Both the position numbers and the translations under genes were made by a program. Positions 38,791 to 48,114 of a stretch of 50,944 nt of DNA are shown here, one piece after another (within the stretch, counting starts at the first letter, position 1; each line of letters starts with the position of its first letter). The stretch is from Prochlorococcus sp. AG-418-F08 (GTDB lineage Bacteria; Cyanobacteriota; Cyanobacteriia; PCC-6307; Cyanobiaceae): NCBI GenBank assembly GCA_003214295.1, contig QCLV01000008.1:1-50944 (forward strand), read 5' to 3'. The notes under the pieces were generated by a model. It had not been told where the DNA came from and did no database searches. It was given only the letters and a program-made list of their open reading frames with translations.

Positions 38791-39719
38791 AAGGCAAAAA
38801 TTATAATATAGTTTCTCTTTACTCTTTCTTCCCATTTCAAGAAAACTTAATTCTTGATTTAAAAAATAAATTATTAGAAATCGAAAATGAAAACGATCTT
38901 TCAGGTTTATTAATTTTTGCAAGGGAGGGCATTAATGGAACTATTTGTGCTGAGAAGAATGTAATTGATATTGTTATCAATTTACTTAGCAAATATACAG
39001 ATTATAGAAATTTCAATATTAAAGTAAACTTTTCAAAAAAGAAAGTCTTCAAAAAATTAAAAATAAAAATCAAGAAAGAAATAGTTACTATGGGTTTCCC
39101 TGAAATAAACCCTTCCGAAAATAATGGGACCTACATTGACTCAGCTGATTGGAATAAGTTAATTAAAAATCAAAATACAATAGTCATTGATACCAGAAAT
39201 CATTATGAGGTTTCTATAGGAACATTTCAGAATTCTATAAACCCAAATACAAGAAACTTTAGTGAATTTCCAAAGTGGGTAGATGATCATCTAGATACAC
39301 ATCTAGAAAAAAATGATTCTACAAATATAGCAATGTTTTGTACAGGAGGAATAAGATGTGAAAAAGCTACTAGTTTGTTGAAAAAGAAAGGTTTTAAAAA
39401 TATTTATCACCTACAAGGCGGCATCCTTCAATACCTTGATGATATATCAGAAGAAGAAAACTTATTTGAAGGTGAATGTTATGTTTTTGATAAAAGAGTT
39501 GCTTTAAATCATGAATTAGAAAAAGGCTCATACTCGATTTGTCATGCATGTGGAATGCCAATTTCAATTCAAGATCAAAAAAGAAAAGAATATAGAAAGG
39601 GTATCCAATGTCATTTCTGCATAGATCAATTCAGTGATAATGATAGGAAAAGGTTTGAAGAAAGACAAAAACAGATCGACAGATTAAAAGTGGAAAATCA
39701 TAAAATCTATCAGGACTAA
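38787..39719 (+). CDS. trhO: tRNA uridine(34) hydroxylase, rhodanese family (TrhO/YceA)
   Basis: Rhodanese-domain enzyme that makes 5-hydroxyuridine at tRNA position 34 using molecular oxygen. An N-terminal acylphosphatase-like domain ([14 protein letters not shown]) precedes the rhodanese domain. The active-site loop [11 protein letters not shown] has Cys185 and Cys191. A C-terminal Cys-rich part (CHACGMP and CHFC) resembles a zinc-binding segment. The length of 310 residues is family-typical. It overlaps the bioB stop by 4 bp (ATGA). The assignment follows the YceA/TrhO layout rather than a generic sulfurtransferase. Confidence 0.92.
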   Translation: MKGKNYNIVSLYSFFPFQENLILDLKNKLLEIENENDLSGLLIFAREGINGTICAEKNVIDIVINLLSKYTDYRNFNIKVNFSKKKVFKKLKIKIKKEIVTMGFPEINPSENNGTYIDSADWNKLIKNQNTIVIDTRNHYEVSIGTFQNSINPNTRNFSEFPKWVDDHLDTHLEKNDSTNIAMFCTGGIRCEKATSLLKKKGFKNIYHLQGGILQYLDDISEEENLFEGECYVFDKRVALNHELEKGSYSICHACGMPISIQDQKRKEYRKGIQCHFCIDQFSDNDRKRFEERQKQIDRLKVENHKIYQD

Positions 39720-39730
39720 TATTCAAAATC

Positions 39731-40231
39731 ATGAAAGTTGAAGAATTGGAAAAATTAGCAGGTAACATTGGATTATTAATTAAAATTCAGGTCAGAGAAG
39801 CTCTCGGATTATGTTTCTTTAGAATCGTTATAGCAGAACAGAAAGATAACATCATTAAGATTTGGGCCGAAATGAAAGGTTGGACTTATCTAAATAAACA
39901 AGGTATTCAGCTTGATACATTAAGAATCATTAATAAAGCTCCTGCTTTTGTTTCGGAATTAATATGGGCAACAACTATGGCTTGGGCAATTGAAAAAAAA
40001 TCAAGCAACAAAGCAAGACTTTTAGCTATTTTTGATAGTGAAGGATATAGCAAAAAACTTGTAAGATATTTCAAGTTAATAGGCTTCAAAATTGTAAAAG
40101 AAGTTGGTTCTAGCCCAGTAGATCTTTTATTAAGATTGGTTTGGGGAGGTGCAGGTACACTTATGGATGGGGAATGTATTTCCATATTGAAAAAAATTGA
40201 AAAGAAACTCTCTTTAATTGAAGAAAGTTAA
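39731..40231 (+). CDS. Conserved protein of unknown function, possibly GNAT-like
   Basis: A 166-residue soluble protein. The pattern KARLLAIFDSEGYSKKLVRY followed by FKLIGFKIVKEVG resembles the acetyl-CoA-binding motif and 'neighbour helix' of GNAT acetyltransferases, but I see no clean RxxGxG/A loop. The tail VDLLLRLVWGGAGTLMDGEC is distinctive and appears to be conserved in cyanobacterial homologues. The function is not known to me. It is last in the lysA-to-here run, 11 bp after trhO, and overlaps the convergent lipA by 4 bp. Confidence 0.72.
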   Translation: MKVEELEKLAGNIGLLIKIQVREALGLCFFRIVIAEQKDNIIKIWAEMKGWTYLNKQGIQLDTLRIINKAPAFVSELIWATTMAWAIEKKSSNKARLLAIFDSEGYSKKLVRYFKLIGFKIVKEVGSSPVDLLLRLVWGGAGTLMDGECISILKKIEKKLSLIEES

Positions 40232-41127
40232 CCCGCATGATAACTACTTCTAACTAAGGGGCCAGAAGATACTTTCTTGAATCCTAATTCCTTAGAGAAG
40301 CGATATAAATACTCAAACTCTGATGGATCCCAATATTTCTTAACTGCCAAATGATTTAATGAGGGCCTTAAATATTGGCCAATTGTTATTTGATCACAAT
40401 CTATTTTTTTAAGATCATAAATTGAATTTTTTATTTCATCCAATGTTTCACCAAGACCTAACATAATGCCTGATTTAGTTTGAATATGAGGAGCAATATC
40501 TTTTGACTTTTTTAGTAAACTAAGGGATTTTTTATAATTTGCACCTCTCCTAACTTCTTTTTGCAGTCTTTCAACAGTTTCAAGATTATGGTTAAAGCAT
40601 ATTGGATCTTTTTCTAAAATCATCTTCAATCTATCAGTCTGAAGTTTATTAGTTTCATCAAAATTTTTACCTCCACCCCATAAATCAGGAGTTAAAACCT
40701 CTATTTTAATTGTTGAATCAATTTTTCTAATCTCATCAATTGTAGATATAAATAAATTTGCACCATGATCAGGGAGATCGTCTCTAGCTACAGATGTCAA
40801 AACAACGTATCTTAAATTTAGTACTTTTACTGCTTTAGCGACTTGGGTACATTCATCAATATTGACAGAACTAGGTCTACCTTTATTTACCTGACAAAAA
40901 GCACAAGAACGAGAACATATCGATCCCCCCAGTAAGAAAGTGGCTGTTCCTGAGGCATAACATTCTGCTCTATTTGGACATCTTGCTTCTTCACAAATAG
41001 TGTGAATATTTGATGTTTTGATAAGTGCTTGTATTTTTTCGAACTCTGAAGCTTTACTAATAGGAAATTTTATCCAAGAGGGAAGTCTTAAGATTTTTTC
41101 TTTCTTGATTATATTATTGTTTCTCAT
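40228..41127 (-). CDS. lipA: Lipoyl synthase
   Basis: Radical-SAM enzyme inserting two sulfurs into protein-bound octanoyl groups, maturing lipoate on pyruvate dehydrogenase and the glycine cleavage H protein. Auxiliary-cluster cysteines are Cys45, Cys50 and Cys56 (CEEARCPNRAEC). The SAM cluster is Cys71, Cys75 and Cys78 (CSRSCAFC). The C-terminal RSSYHAG contains the Ser ligand of the auxiliary cluster. At 299 residues it is complete. It is 3 bp downstream of recR on the same strand. Many cyanobacteria encode two LipA proteins; which this is was not tested. Confidence 0.95.
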   Translation of the reverse strand: MRNNNIIKKEKILRLPSWIKFPISKASEFEKIQALIKTSNIHTICEEARCPNRAECYASGTATFLLGGSICSRSCAFCQVNKGRPSSVNIDECTQVAKAVKVLNLRYVVLTSVARDDLPDHGANLFISTIDEIRKIDSTIKIEVLTPDLWGGGKNFDETNKLQTDRLKMILEKDPICFNHNLETVERLQKEVRRGANYKKSLSLLKKSKDIAPHIQTKSGIMLGLGETLDEIKNSIYDLKKIDCDQITIGQYLRPSLNHLAVKKYWDPSEFEYLYRFSKELGFKKVSSGPLVRSSYHAG

Positions 41128-41130
41128 GGT

Positions 41131-41736
41131 CTAATTTAATTTTGTTCTTCCTTCTAAAGCTCTCGCAAGTGTAACTTCATCAACATATTCAAGTTCACTG
41201 CCCATTGGGAGGCCATATGCAATCCTCGTAACTTTAGTAAAAGGGGATAACAATTTCCCAATATAAAGACTTGTTGTATCCCCCTCAATACTGGGAGTTA
41301 ATGCCAATATAATCTCATCTATTTCAGACTTACTGACTCGTTCTACTAAGCTCCTTATTTCTAAGAGTTCAGGGCCAACAGAATCCATTGGAGATATTAA
41401 ACCCCCAATAACATGGTAGACACCCTTAAATTCTCGAGCACGTTCCAAAGCAAGCAAATCTTTAGTATCTGCTACTACGCAGATTAGTTTTTGATCTCTT
41501 TGAGTATTTTTACAAATCTCACATTCATCTTCTGAAGTTAAATTGAAGCATTTTTTGCAACGACCAACATTACTATGAGCTTCTAACAGAGCCTTTGAAA
41601 AATCCCTTATTGTGCTTTCAGGTTGTTTTAAAACAAATAAAGCTAACCTTTGAGCTGTTCTTGGACCAATCCCTGGAAATTTCTCAAAATGACCAATTAA
41701 TTTTGAAAGAGGTTTGGTATAGGTAATCAAAATCAA
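41131..41736 (-). CDS. recR: Recombination protein RecR
   Basis: Works with RecO and RecF to load RecA on gapped DNA. The N-terminal helix-hairpin-helix is [13 protein letters not shown]. The zinc finger follows with CKKC and CEIC, then the Toprim domain with [15 protein letters not shown] and [13 protein letters not shown]. The length of 201 residues is standard. The start is not settled: TTG at 41734-41736 and TTG at 41728-41730 are both possible, differing by two residues, and no ATG is near. It is followed by lipA after 3 bp and is divergent from the PsbP-like gene. Confidence 0.93.
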   Translation of the reverse strand: MILITYTKPLSKLIGHFEKFPGIGPRTAQRLALFVLKQPESTIRDFSKALLEAHSNVGRCKKCFNLTSEDECEICKNTQRDQKLICVVADTKDLLALERAREFKGVYHVIGGLISPMDSVGPELLEIRSLVERVSKSEIDEIILALTPSIEGDTTSLYIGKLLSPFTKVTRIAYGLPMGSELEYVDEVTLARALEGRTKLN

Positions 41737-41738
41737 AC

Positions 41739-41752
41739 TATTTCTAGAAATA
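41739..41752. promoter_or_regulatory. 14-bp palindrome at the recR start
   Basis: TATTTCTAGAAATA is a perfect palindrome directly upstream of the recR start codon. As RNA it would pair over the translation start region of recR; as DNA it may be an operator in the divergent recR/psbP spacer. Significance is unproven. Confidence 0.3.
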
Positions 41753-41760
41753 ATTTAGAC

Positions 41761-41790
41761 GCAAAATTATGAATTGCCATAATTGTTTGC
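41761..41790. promoter_or_regulatory. Imperfect inverted repeat between recR and the PsbP-like gene
   Basis: GCAAAATTATG (41761-41771) and CATAATTGTTTGC (41778-41790) form an 11-bp inverted repeat with a 2-nt bulge around a 6-nt spacer. It lies 44-73 bp upstream of the PsbP-like ATG, where the promoter should be. It may be a regulator site; no U-run follows, so it is not a terminator. Confidence 0.35.
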
Positions 41791-41833
41791 TTTTAATGTC
41801 TTATTATGTTTTTAGTTAGTAATTTCAAACAAA

Positions 41834-42391
41834 ATGAAAAATATTAAATTTAACCCTTTCAAATATTTATTTTTGATTTTTTTATGTCTAACACTTAGTG
41901 CTTGTAGTGGAGGTCTTAATGCAGGATTAGAAGCTTATCAAAGCCCTGACGGAAGATATGCCTTTTTATACCCAACCGGATGGACTAGAGTAAAAGTAGA
42001 TGGAGGACCTGAAATTATTTATCATGATTTAATCAATAGTAATGAGACATTAAGTTTAGTAATTTCTGATGTAAATAAAGAAGTTCAACTAGAACAATTG
42101 GGAAGCCCAAGTGAAGTAGGTCAAACATTAATTGATAAAGTCATTGCTCCCGTAGGTTCAGGCAGAGAAGTAAAACTTATAAATTCTAATAAGAGAGAGG
42201 CCTCCAATCATATTTTCTATGATTTAGAGTATCAACTAAATTTAAATGAACAGGCCAGACACGAACTAGCTACTGTCGTAATTGATAGAGGAACACTTTA
42301 TACTTTTGCTGTAGGAACAAATGAAGATAGATGGAATAAAGTTGATGGAATGTTTAGTAATGTAATTGAATCATTTAACTTTCTAATATGA
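41834..42391 (+). CDS. psbP: PsbP-like lipoprotein (CyanoP)
   Basis: Photosystem II-associated lumenal lipoprotein of the PsbP family, thought to assist PSII assembly or oxygen evolution. The N-terminal signal (FLIFLCLTLSAC) ends in a lipobox with Cys24 as the acylation site. The mature part starts AGLEAYQSPDGRYAFLYPTG, followed by W and the typical PsbP core (IYHDLINSNETLSLVISDV, LINSNKREASNHIFYDLEYQ). The C-terminus SNVIESFNFLI is family-like. It has 185 residues and is monocistronic, with the next gene convergent 15 bp on. Confidence 0.92.
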   Translation: MKNIKFNPFKYLFLIFLCLTLSACSGGLNAGLEAYQSPDGRYAFLYPTGWTRVKVDGGPEIIYHDLINSNETLSLVISDVNKEVQLEQLGSPSEVGQTLIDKVIAPVGSGREVKLINSNKREASNHIFYDLEYQLNLNEQARHELATVVIDRGTLYTFAVGTNEDRWNKVDGMFSNVIESFNFLI

Positions 42392-42406
42392 TTTAGAAAA
42401 TTCATA

Positions 42407-44179
42407 CTAAATCCCTACTTGAACGTTCCACAAATCTGCATATATTTTGTTCTGACCTAATAGGTTTTCATGTTTTCCACTCTCAACTATTTTACCTTTA
42501 TCAATTACTATTATATTGTCAGCATTTTTTATAGTGCTTAATCTATGAGCTATCACTACAGTGGTTCTTTCTTTTGTGATTTTAGATAATGATTTTTGAA
42601 TTAAAGCCTCTGTTTCATTATCAACTGAGGCTGTAGCCTCATCTAATATTAATATTGGTGCATCCTTTAAAACAGCTCTTGCTAAGGCAATTCTTTGACG
42701 TTGTCCGCCTGACAGCCTTTGGCCCCTTTCTCCCACTATAGTTTTATAACCATCTGGTAATTTTTCAATAAATTTATGAGCTTCCGCAATCTTTGAAGCC
42801 TTAATAATATCTTTAAAACTAGGGTTGATTGAGCCATATGCAATATTTTCTTGTACACTACCATGAAATAAATAAGTTTCTTGACTTACTAAAGATATAC
42901 ACTTTCTTAAATCACTCAAATTTATTTCTTTAATAGAAATGCCATCCAAGGTTATTGATCCATTATTACTATCATAAATCCTAAGGAGTAGTTTTATTAT
43001 CGTACTTTTTCCAGAACCTGTTAAACCAACAATTCCTAAAGTTGAGTTATTTTCAATTTTGAAATTTATGTTTTTTAAAGTTAAATCTCGTCCAGGATAA
43101 TTAAAATTTACATTTTTAAAAATTATTTCTCCTTTGGTATTTTTAGGTTCAATTTTAACTTTTCCATCTTTTATTTTTATAGGGGTATCTATGAGATCAA
43201 TTACTCGATCTATTGATGCCATAGACCTCTGAAAATCATCTAAAACATGCCCCAAAGTAGTTAAAGGCCACAATAATCTTTGTGTAATAAACACCAAAAA
43301 ACTATAAGTACCTACATCAAGTATCTTATTCCAAGTTTGAAAACCTCCAATCAATAGAATCGCTATAAAAGCAAATAAGATTGCAAATCTTATAAGAGGG
43401 ATAAAAGCAGAAGATAATTTTATTGCAGCTTTATTACTTCTTTGATAATCGAGACTTTCTTTATTTAATCTGTTTAGTTCCCATTTTTCTTTAGTAAAAC
43501 TTTTTATGGTCAGAATTCCACTTAAATTATTATTAAGTCTTGATGCCAAGAGTCCAGCTTTATTTCTAACATCTCTATATTTTGGAGCAAGCTTCCTTTG
43601 AAATTTAATTGATCCTAAAAATATGATTGGGATAGGAAAGAAAGCAAATAATGCAATTTTTGGAGCAACAAAAATCATTGTACCCCCAATTATTAAGACA
43701 GTTATAAATAACTGAATAATCTGATTAGCTCCTTGGTCTAGAAATCTTTCGAGTTGATTTATATCATCATTCAAAATAGATAATAGTCTTCCTGTATTAT
43801 CATTTTCAAAAAAATCCATATCTAATTCCTGGATATGCTTATAAGCTTTTATTCTTAATTTATGTTGCGATAGCTGAGCCAAATTTCTCCATAAAATCGA
43901 ATATAAATATTCAAAGGAGGATTCACCAGACCAAACTATTCCTGAAGCAAATGCAAGGAAAATCAATTGTGCAGGAACTTCTTTTATCCCAAAACCAGCA
44001 ATCCATGAATTCTGTTCCTTTACGACGATATCCACTGCAAGACCAATTATTACGGGGGGAGCTAAATCTAATATTTTATTAATTATGGAACTAAAAAAAG
44101 CAAAAAATAGTAACCTTCTTTCTTCAATCAGATTCAAATAAAGTCTTATGATTGGATTTTGATTATTCTTAGAACTCAT
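42407..44179 (-). CDS. ABC transporter half-molecule (exporter type, TMD-NBD)
   Basis: A 590-residue fused membrane/ATPase protein. About six membrane segments in residues 20-300 form an ABC-type-1 exporter domain with the typical HKLRIKAYKHIQELDMDFFE coupling region. The C-terminal ATPase has Walker A GLTGSGKST, Q-loop SLVSQETYLF, signature LSGGQRQRIALARA, Walker B ILILDEATASVD and the switch His in IAHRLSTI. It should work as a dimer. MsbA-like lipid export or peptide export is possible; no peptidase domain is present. A small Cys-containing exported protein gene lies 10 bp upstream on the same strand. Confidence 0.92.
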   Translation of the reverse strand: MSSKNNQNPIIRLYLNLIEERRLLFFAFFSSIINKILDLAPPVIIGLAVDIVVKEQNSWIAGFGIKEVPAQLIFLAFASGIVWSGESSFEYLYSILWRNLAQLSQHKLRIKAYKHIQELDMDFFENDNTGRLLSILNDDINQLERFLDQGANQIIQLFITVLIIGGTMIFVAPKIALFAFFPIPIIFLGSIKFQRKLAPKYRDVRNKAGLLASRLNNNLSGILTIKSFTKEKWELNRLNKESLDYQRSNKAAIKLSSAFIPLIRFAILFAFIAILLIGGFQTWNKILDVGTYSFLVFITQRLLWPLTTLGHVLDDFQRSMASIDRVIDLIDTPIKIKDGKVKIEPKNTKGEIIFKNVNFNYPGRDLTLKNINFKIENNSTLGIVGLTGSGKSTIIKLLLRIYDSNNGSITLDGISIKEINLSDLRKCISLVSQETYLFHGSVQENIAYGSINPSFKDIIKASKIAEAHKFIEKLPDGYKTIVGERGQRLSGGQRQRIALARAVLKDAPILILDEATASVDNETEALIQKSLSKITKERTTVVIAHRLSTIKNADNIIVIDKGKIVESGKHENLLGQNKIYADLWNVQVGI

Positions 44180-44189
44180 AAAATAACGA

Positions 44190-44483
44190 TTAAATTTTTC
44201 TATTATGATTTAAATTTTCTTTAGTTTCTAATTTACATTTTGTTTTTGCATCTTGATGACTTGCGGTTTGTATAAATTCTTCGTAGTAACATTCACAAGT
44301 TTCATTTGCAATTTCTTCACTATATACCATATCTGCTTTCAACATTTCCTCTTTGACACTCTGAAGACAAAATAATTTTATGATTGAATTTTGTTTGGTT
44401 TGGGCTAAATAATAACTATTAAAATAGTTGAATAGGATTATCAGATTAACAAAAATAAAGAATTTATATTTGCTAGCTTTCAT
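44190..44483 (-). CDS. Small exported cysteine-containing protein, unknown
   Basis: A 97-residue protein with a hydrophobic N-terminal segment (residues 8-27) that looks like a signal peptide or anchor. The remaining 70 residues are charged and contain four Cys: FCLQ, TCEC (two) and KCKL, which could form two disulfides outside the cytosol. I do not recognise the family. It lies 9 bp after the DEAD-box helicase gene and 10 bp before the ABC exporter gene, all on the minus strand, so it is probably translated from the same mRNA. Whether it is linked to the exporter is a guess. Confidence 0.68.
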   Translation of the reverse strand: MKASKYKFFIFVNLIILFNYFNSYYLAQTKQNSIIKLFCLQSVKEEMLKADMVYSEEIANETCECYYEEFIQTASHQDAKTKCKLETKENLNHNRKI

Positions 44484-44492
44484 TCTCTTTAC

Positions 44493-46274
44493 CTAGTTTC
44501 TGAGTTTAATTTTTTTTAATTTGTTTTTAGTTTCTTTATGTAGATCTCTTGGTAAATCTACCAAACTGTAATCATTAAAAATCTGTATCTTACCTATGGA
44601 TCTACCATTTATATTTGTTGAATTACAGATTGAGGATATAATATTTGCAACTCTAACCCCATCAAATTTGCCAAAGTTAAATTTGTAGGTTTCAAAAGAA
44701 TCATTTTGATAATTATTTCTTCTATTTGAATTTCTCATACGATTATTAGCATTTCTATTTGATCTATTTCGATCATTATTATTTTGTTTATGAATCCAAG
44801 AATCATCTTCATTAACTAAAAATGCCTTATTACCTATAACTAAATTAATTGCAGCCATTGCGATTTTTGAGTCGTCCATGGAATGTTTTTCTTTTAAATT
44901 ATCTAGCACATCAATAATCAAAGCTTTATTTTCTTCGTTTTCTTCTTTAGCTAAAGAACTCTCATTAACATTATCTATAAGTTTCTCCATTCTTTTTTCA
45001 TTTATTATTTTATTGCTTGGTATATTAATTTCTTCAATCTTTGTTCTTGTTGAGTTTTCCAAATTTCTTAGAAAATGTTTTTCTCTTTGATTAACAAATA
45101 AAATTGCCTCTCCAGATCTGCCTGCCCTACCAGTTCTTCCAATTCTATGAGTATATGTTTCCTTATCAAAAGGAAAATCGTAATTAACAACAAGTTTTAT
45201 CCTCTCCACATCTAATCCTCTAGCTGCGACATCTGTTGCAACTAGAATATCAATAAATCCTTTTTTTAATCTATCTACAGTATTTTCTCTTTGATTTTGA
45301 GGAATATCACCATTAAGTACTGCCACAGTATGACCTGAATTCTCTAAAGCTTCAGCTATTGAAGTAGTGAGTAGTTTTGTCCTTACAAAAATTATTACTC
45401 CCTCGTTATTAAGTTCTAATATTCTTTTTAAAGCGTCTAACTTATGATGCCTTTGAACATATATAAATTTTTGCGAAATTAATTGAGTTTCTTTTTTGAC
45501 ACTTTTGATTAATATTTCGGCGGGATCATTTAGATATTTTTTTGCTATGTTTCTAATTTCACTAGGCATTGTGGCTGAAAACAACACCATCTGTTTATTT
45601 TCCGGAAGTTGATCTATTATCCATTCAATGTCTTCAAGGAAACCCATATTTAACATTTCATCGGCCTCATCTAAAACAAGACAATTTATGCCGTTAATTT
45701 TAAAAGTACCCTGTCTTATATGATCCATTATTCGACCAGGAGTACCAACTACAACGTCAACTTTTCTTTTCAATGAAGAAATTTGATTTCGATAGTCCGT
45801 ACCTCCATATATTGCAACTGTCTTAAAATTACTTGATTCAGAACTATAACTTTTAAAAGATTCTGCCACTTGAGTTGCCAACTCTCTAGTAGGAGTCATA
45901 ACCAAAACCTTGGCATTAAGTTCTTTATTATCTGTAAGTTTTTCTATTAATGGCAAGGCAAAAGCTGCAGTCTTTCCTGTTCCTGTTTGTGCTTGGCCTA
46001 GTAAATCTCTGCCTAACATTAATTCCGGGATTGCAGCTTTCTGGATAGGAGTTGGATTTTTGTATCCTTTATTTCTTAATGATTTTAAGATCGATTGATT
46101 AAATCCAAAATTGAGAAATCCATCCTCATTATCATTTACTTTCAATACTTCCAATTGTTGAGATTCAATTTCTGTATTGTTATCTAAGTTATTTAAATCA
46201 AGTAGGGAATCATCTTCATTCCTAAATTTTTCCTGCTCGCTATCAAGAGAGTTACTATTTTTTTTCAAAGCCAT
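44493..46274 (-). CDS. deaD: DEAD-box RNA helicase, CsdA/DeaD type
   Basis: ATP-dependent RNA helicase likely helping ribosome assembly and RNA unfolding, often cold-induced. The Q motif is in NPTPIQKAAIP, motif I AQTGTGKT (95-102), motif II DEAD (202-205), motif III SAT (233-235), and motif VI HRIGRTGRAGR. The C-terminus contains an Asn/Arg-rich spacer (about 500-530) followed by a DbpA/CsdA RNA-binding domain (FNFGKFDGVRVANIISSI and later). The acidic N-terminal extension of 50 residues is unusual. A hairpin ends 4 nt before the start codon, suggesting translational control. It is the first gene of a minus-strand trio. Confidence 0.95.
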   Translation of the reverse strand: MALKKNSNSLDSEQEKFRNEDDSLLDLNNLDNNTEIESQQLEVLKVNDNEDGFLNFGFNQSILKSLRNKGYKNPTPIQKAAIPELMLGRDLLGQAQTGTGKTAAFALPLIEKLTDNKELNAKVLVMTPTRELATQVAESFKSYSSESSNFKTVAIYGGTDYRNQISSLKRKVDVVVGTPGRIMDHIRQGTFKINGINCLVLDEADEMLNMGFLEDIEWIIDQLPENKQMVLFSATMPSEIRNIAKKYLNDPAEILIKSVKKETQLISQKFIYVQRHHKLDALKRILELNNEGVIIFVRTKLLTTSIAEALENSGHTVAVLNGDIPQNQRENTVDRLKKGFIDILVATDVAARGLDVERIKLVVNYDFPFDKETYTHRIGRTGRAGRSGEAILFVNQREKHFLRNLENSTRTKIEEINIPSNKIINEKRMEKLIDNVNESSLAKEENEENKALIIDVLDNLKEKHSMDDSKIAMAAINLVIGNKAFLVNEDDSWIHKQNNNDRNRSNRNANNRMRNSNRRNNYQNDSFETYKFNFGKFDGVRVANIISSICNSTNINGRSIGKIQIFNDYSLVDLPRDLHKETKNKLKKIKLRN

Positions 46275-46278
46275 TTTA

Positions 46279-46307
46279 AATGCCCAATAATCATCTGATT
46301 AGGCATT
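46279..46307 (-). promoter_or_regulatory. Hairpin immediately upstream of the deaD start codon
   Basis: On the minus-strand mRNA AATGCC-TAATCA, loop GA, TGATTA, a 3-nt bulge (TTG) and GGCATT form a 12-bp stem. It ends 4 nt before the ATG at 46274 and covers the whole place where a ribosome site would be. It could act as a temperature-sensitive or helicase-sensitive switch. The rest of the spacer (46308-46412) shows no further clear structure. Confidence 0.45.
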
Positions 46308-46412
46308 CAACAAATATCTAAATTTACTTAAATTGTTGACTAGCCTTTCAGAGCCGAGTTATTAATCTAACATCTTGGGGTTAAAATCTTACTAATTTCT
46401 CAAAAATAAGAT

Positions 46413-48113
46413 TTAAATTAAACAATATATGTCTAGAAACTTTTTTGCTCTTGTAACAGCAGTATAAAATAACTTTTTTTCAAAATTATCAGCGCAAAAG
46501 ATATTTTCACTATCTTTTTGTTCTTTAACTCCATATTGATTTCTTCTATATTTTTGGGACCACAAAATACTCACTTTTTCAGATTCACTTCCTTGAGATT
46601 TGTGGATGGTAATAGCTATTGCTGGCACAACATTTTCTAAATTAGATGGATCAATTAATGTAACAATTTCTTCGTTATTATCATTAAATTTTCTAAAAAG
46701 ATATTTTCTTTGATTTTTTAAACCTATAAGTACTCCTATATCTCCGTTTGACAATCCAAGTTCATTATTATTTTTTGTGCACATTATCGGAACACCCTCT
46801 TTTAGATTTTTGAGGTCATAGGGTTTTTTTTGACCTAAAACAATCTCATTCAAATATTCAACACTCCATATTCCAGAATTTTTTTCACATAAAAACATTT
46901 GACTTTGCAAATCCAAAAATATCTTATCTACTAAATTTTTTTCATTAATCAATAAATTATCACTACCTCCATCAAATATATATTTTTTTTTACTTAAATT
47001 TGAAGTTGAAAGATTTAATTTATTAAGATGATTTTTAATTGAAAAAATTAGATTTTTTGGGATATTTTTTTCACTATATTTTGTAATAGTAACTTCTTTT
47101 GATTTGTTATCTTTTTCTAATTCATTTATCTTTTGATTGAGTAAAGAATAATCATTATTAAATATTAAACTACTAATTAATGCTATATCTCCAATATTTC
47201 TATAAGTTTTATTTAAATTTACTAAACAAGATTTAATAGAACTATTTTCACAATATTCAAACAAATAATTCCAGATAGAACAGTTATTTACTGGGGATAA
47301 TTGATTTTTATCTCCAACTAGAATAATTTTACAGTCCTTTGCCAGTAAAAATAAAACTGATTCAATCAAATCGATATTAACCATTGACATTTCATCAATT
47401 ATGAAAATATCAAGTTCTTTTAGTTTAAATTTCAACTTAAGAGATTTATTTTGGGAATTTAAAATCCATCTATGTAAAGTTTGAAATTCTATTTGATCTA
47501 GAAATTTAATAGAGTAATTAGTTTTTTTATTATTAAGAGATTCTTTTAAACGCGATGTAGCTTTACCTGTTGGCGCTGACAAACCAATATTTAAAAAGTT
47601 ATCTATACTAAGGAGTTCTAGTATTAAATTTATTATTAAAGTTGTCTTACCTGTGCCCGGTCCTCCTTGAAGGAAAACTAAGTTTGAATATTTAAGGATA
47701 TTTTTAATTTCATCAATTTTATTATCATCTTCATAAATTACAGAATTCATTAAAATATTGGTATCTATTTTTTTTAAAAATGCATTCGTAACTCTTTCTA
47801 TCTTTTTTGACCATTTTGATAGAGATAATTTTCTATTTACTAATACGAATGGAGAATTGAGTTGACCTATCAAACCTATATTTTTTAGAACTTCTATATG
47901 TTTATTGGGCCAGCCATCTTCTAATAATTCAAATTTTATTAAAGTATTATCTAAATCAATAAAAGTTTCACCATTTTTTTCAAATTCTAATAAAAATTTT
48001 ATTGAATCTTTTACAAAATTTCCATATTTTTTTTCATTAAATTTGAAAATACTTAAGATTAAATTAAATGTATGATCGTATTGAAACTTTTCAATATCAA
48101 TAGTTTTAGTCAT
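46413..48113 (-). CDS. recD: Exodeoxyribonuclease V subunit RecD
   Basis: 5'-to-3' helicase subunit of the RecBCD double-strand-break repair complex. The N-terminal region is RecD-like. Walker A is GGPGTGKTT (150-158), motif Ia GLSAPTGKATSRLKESL, motif II IIDEMSMVN, motif III ILVGDKNQLSPV, and the C-terminal motifs VPAIAITIHKSQGSE and YTAVTRAKKFL. At 566 residues it is close to E. coli RecD. It begins 1 bp after the recB stop on the same strand, so translation is probably coupled. recC is not in the window and should lie elsewhere. Confidence 0.93.
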   Translation of the reverse strand: MTKTIDIEKFQYDHTFNLILSIFKFNEKKYGNFVKDSIKFLLEFEKNGETFIDLDNTLIKFELLEDGWPNKHIEVLKNIGLIGQLNSPFVLVNRKLSLSKWSKKIERVTNAFLKKIDTNILMNSVIYEDDNKIDEIKNILKYSNLVFLQGGPGTGKTTLIINLILELLSIDNFLNIGLSAPTGKATSRLKESLNNKKTNYSIKFLDQIEFQTLHRWILNSQNKSLKLKFKLKELDIFIIDEMSMVNIDLIESVLFLLAKDCKIILVGDKNQLSPVNNCSIWNYLFEYCENSSIKSCLVNLNKTYRNIGDIALISSLIFNNDYSLLNQKINELEKDNKSKEVTITKYSEKNIPKNLIFSIKNHLNKLNLSTSNLSKKKYIFDGGSDNLLINEKNLVDKIFLDLQSQMFLCEKNSGIWSVEYLNEIVLGQKKPYDLKNLKEGVPIMCTKNNNELGLSNGDIGVLIGLKNQRKYLFRKFNDNNEEIVTLIDPSNLENVVPAIAITIHKSQGSESEKVSILWSQKYRRNQYGVKEQKDSENIFCADNFEKKLFYTAVTRAKKFLDIYCLI

Positions 48114-48114
48114 T

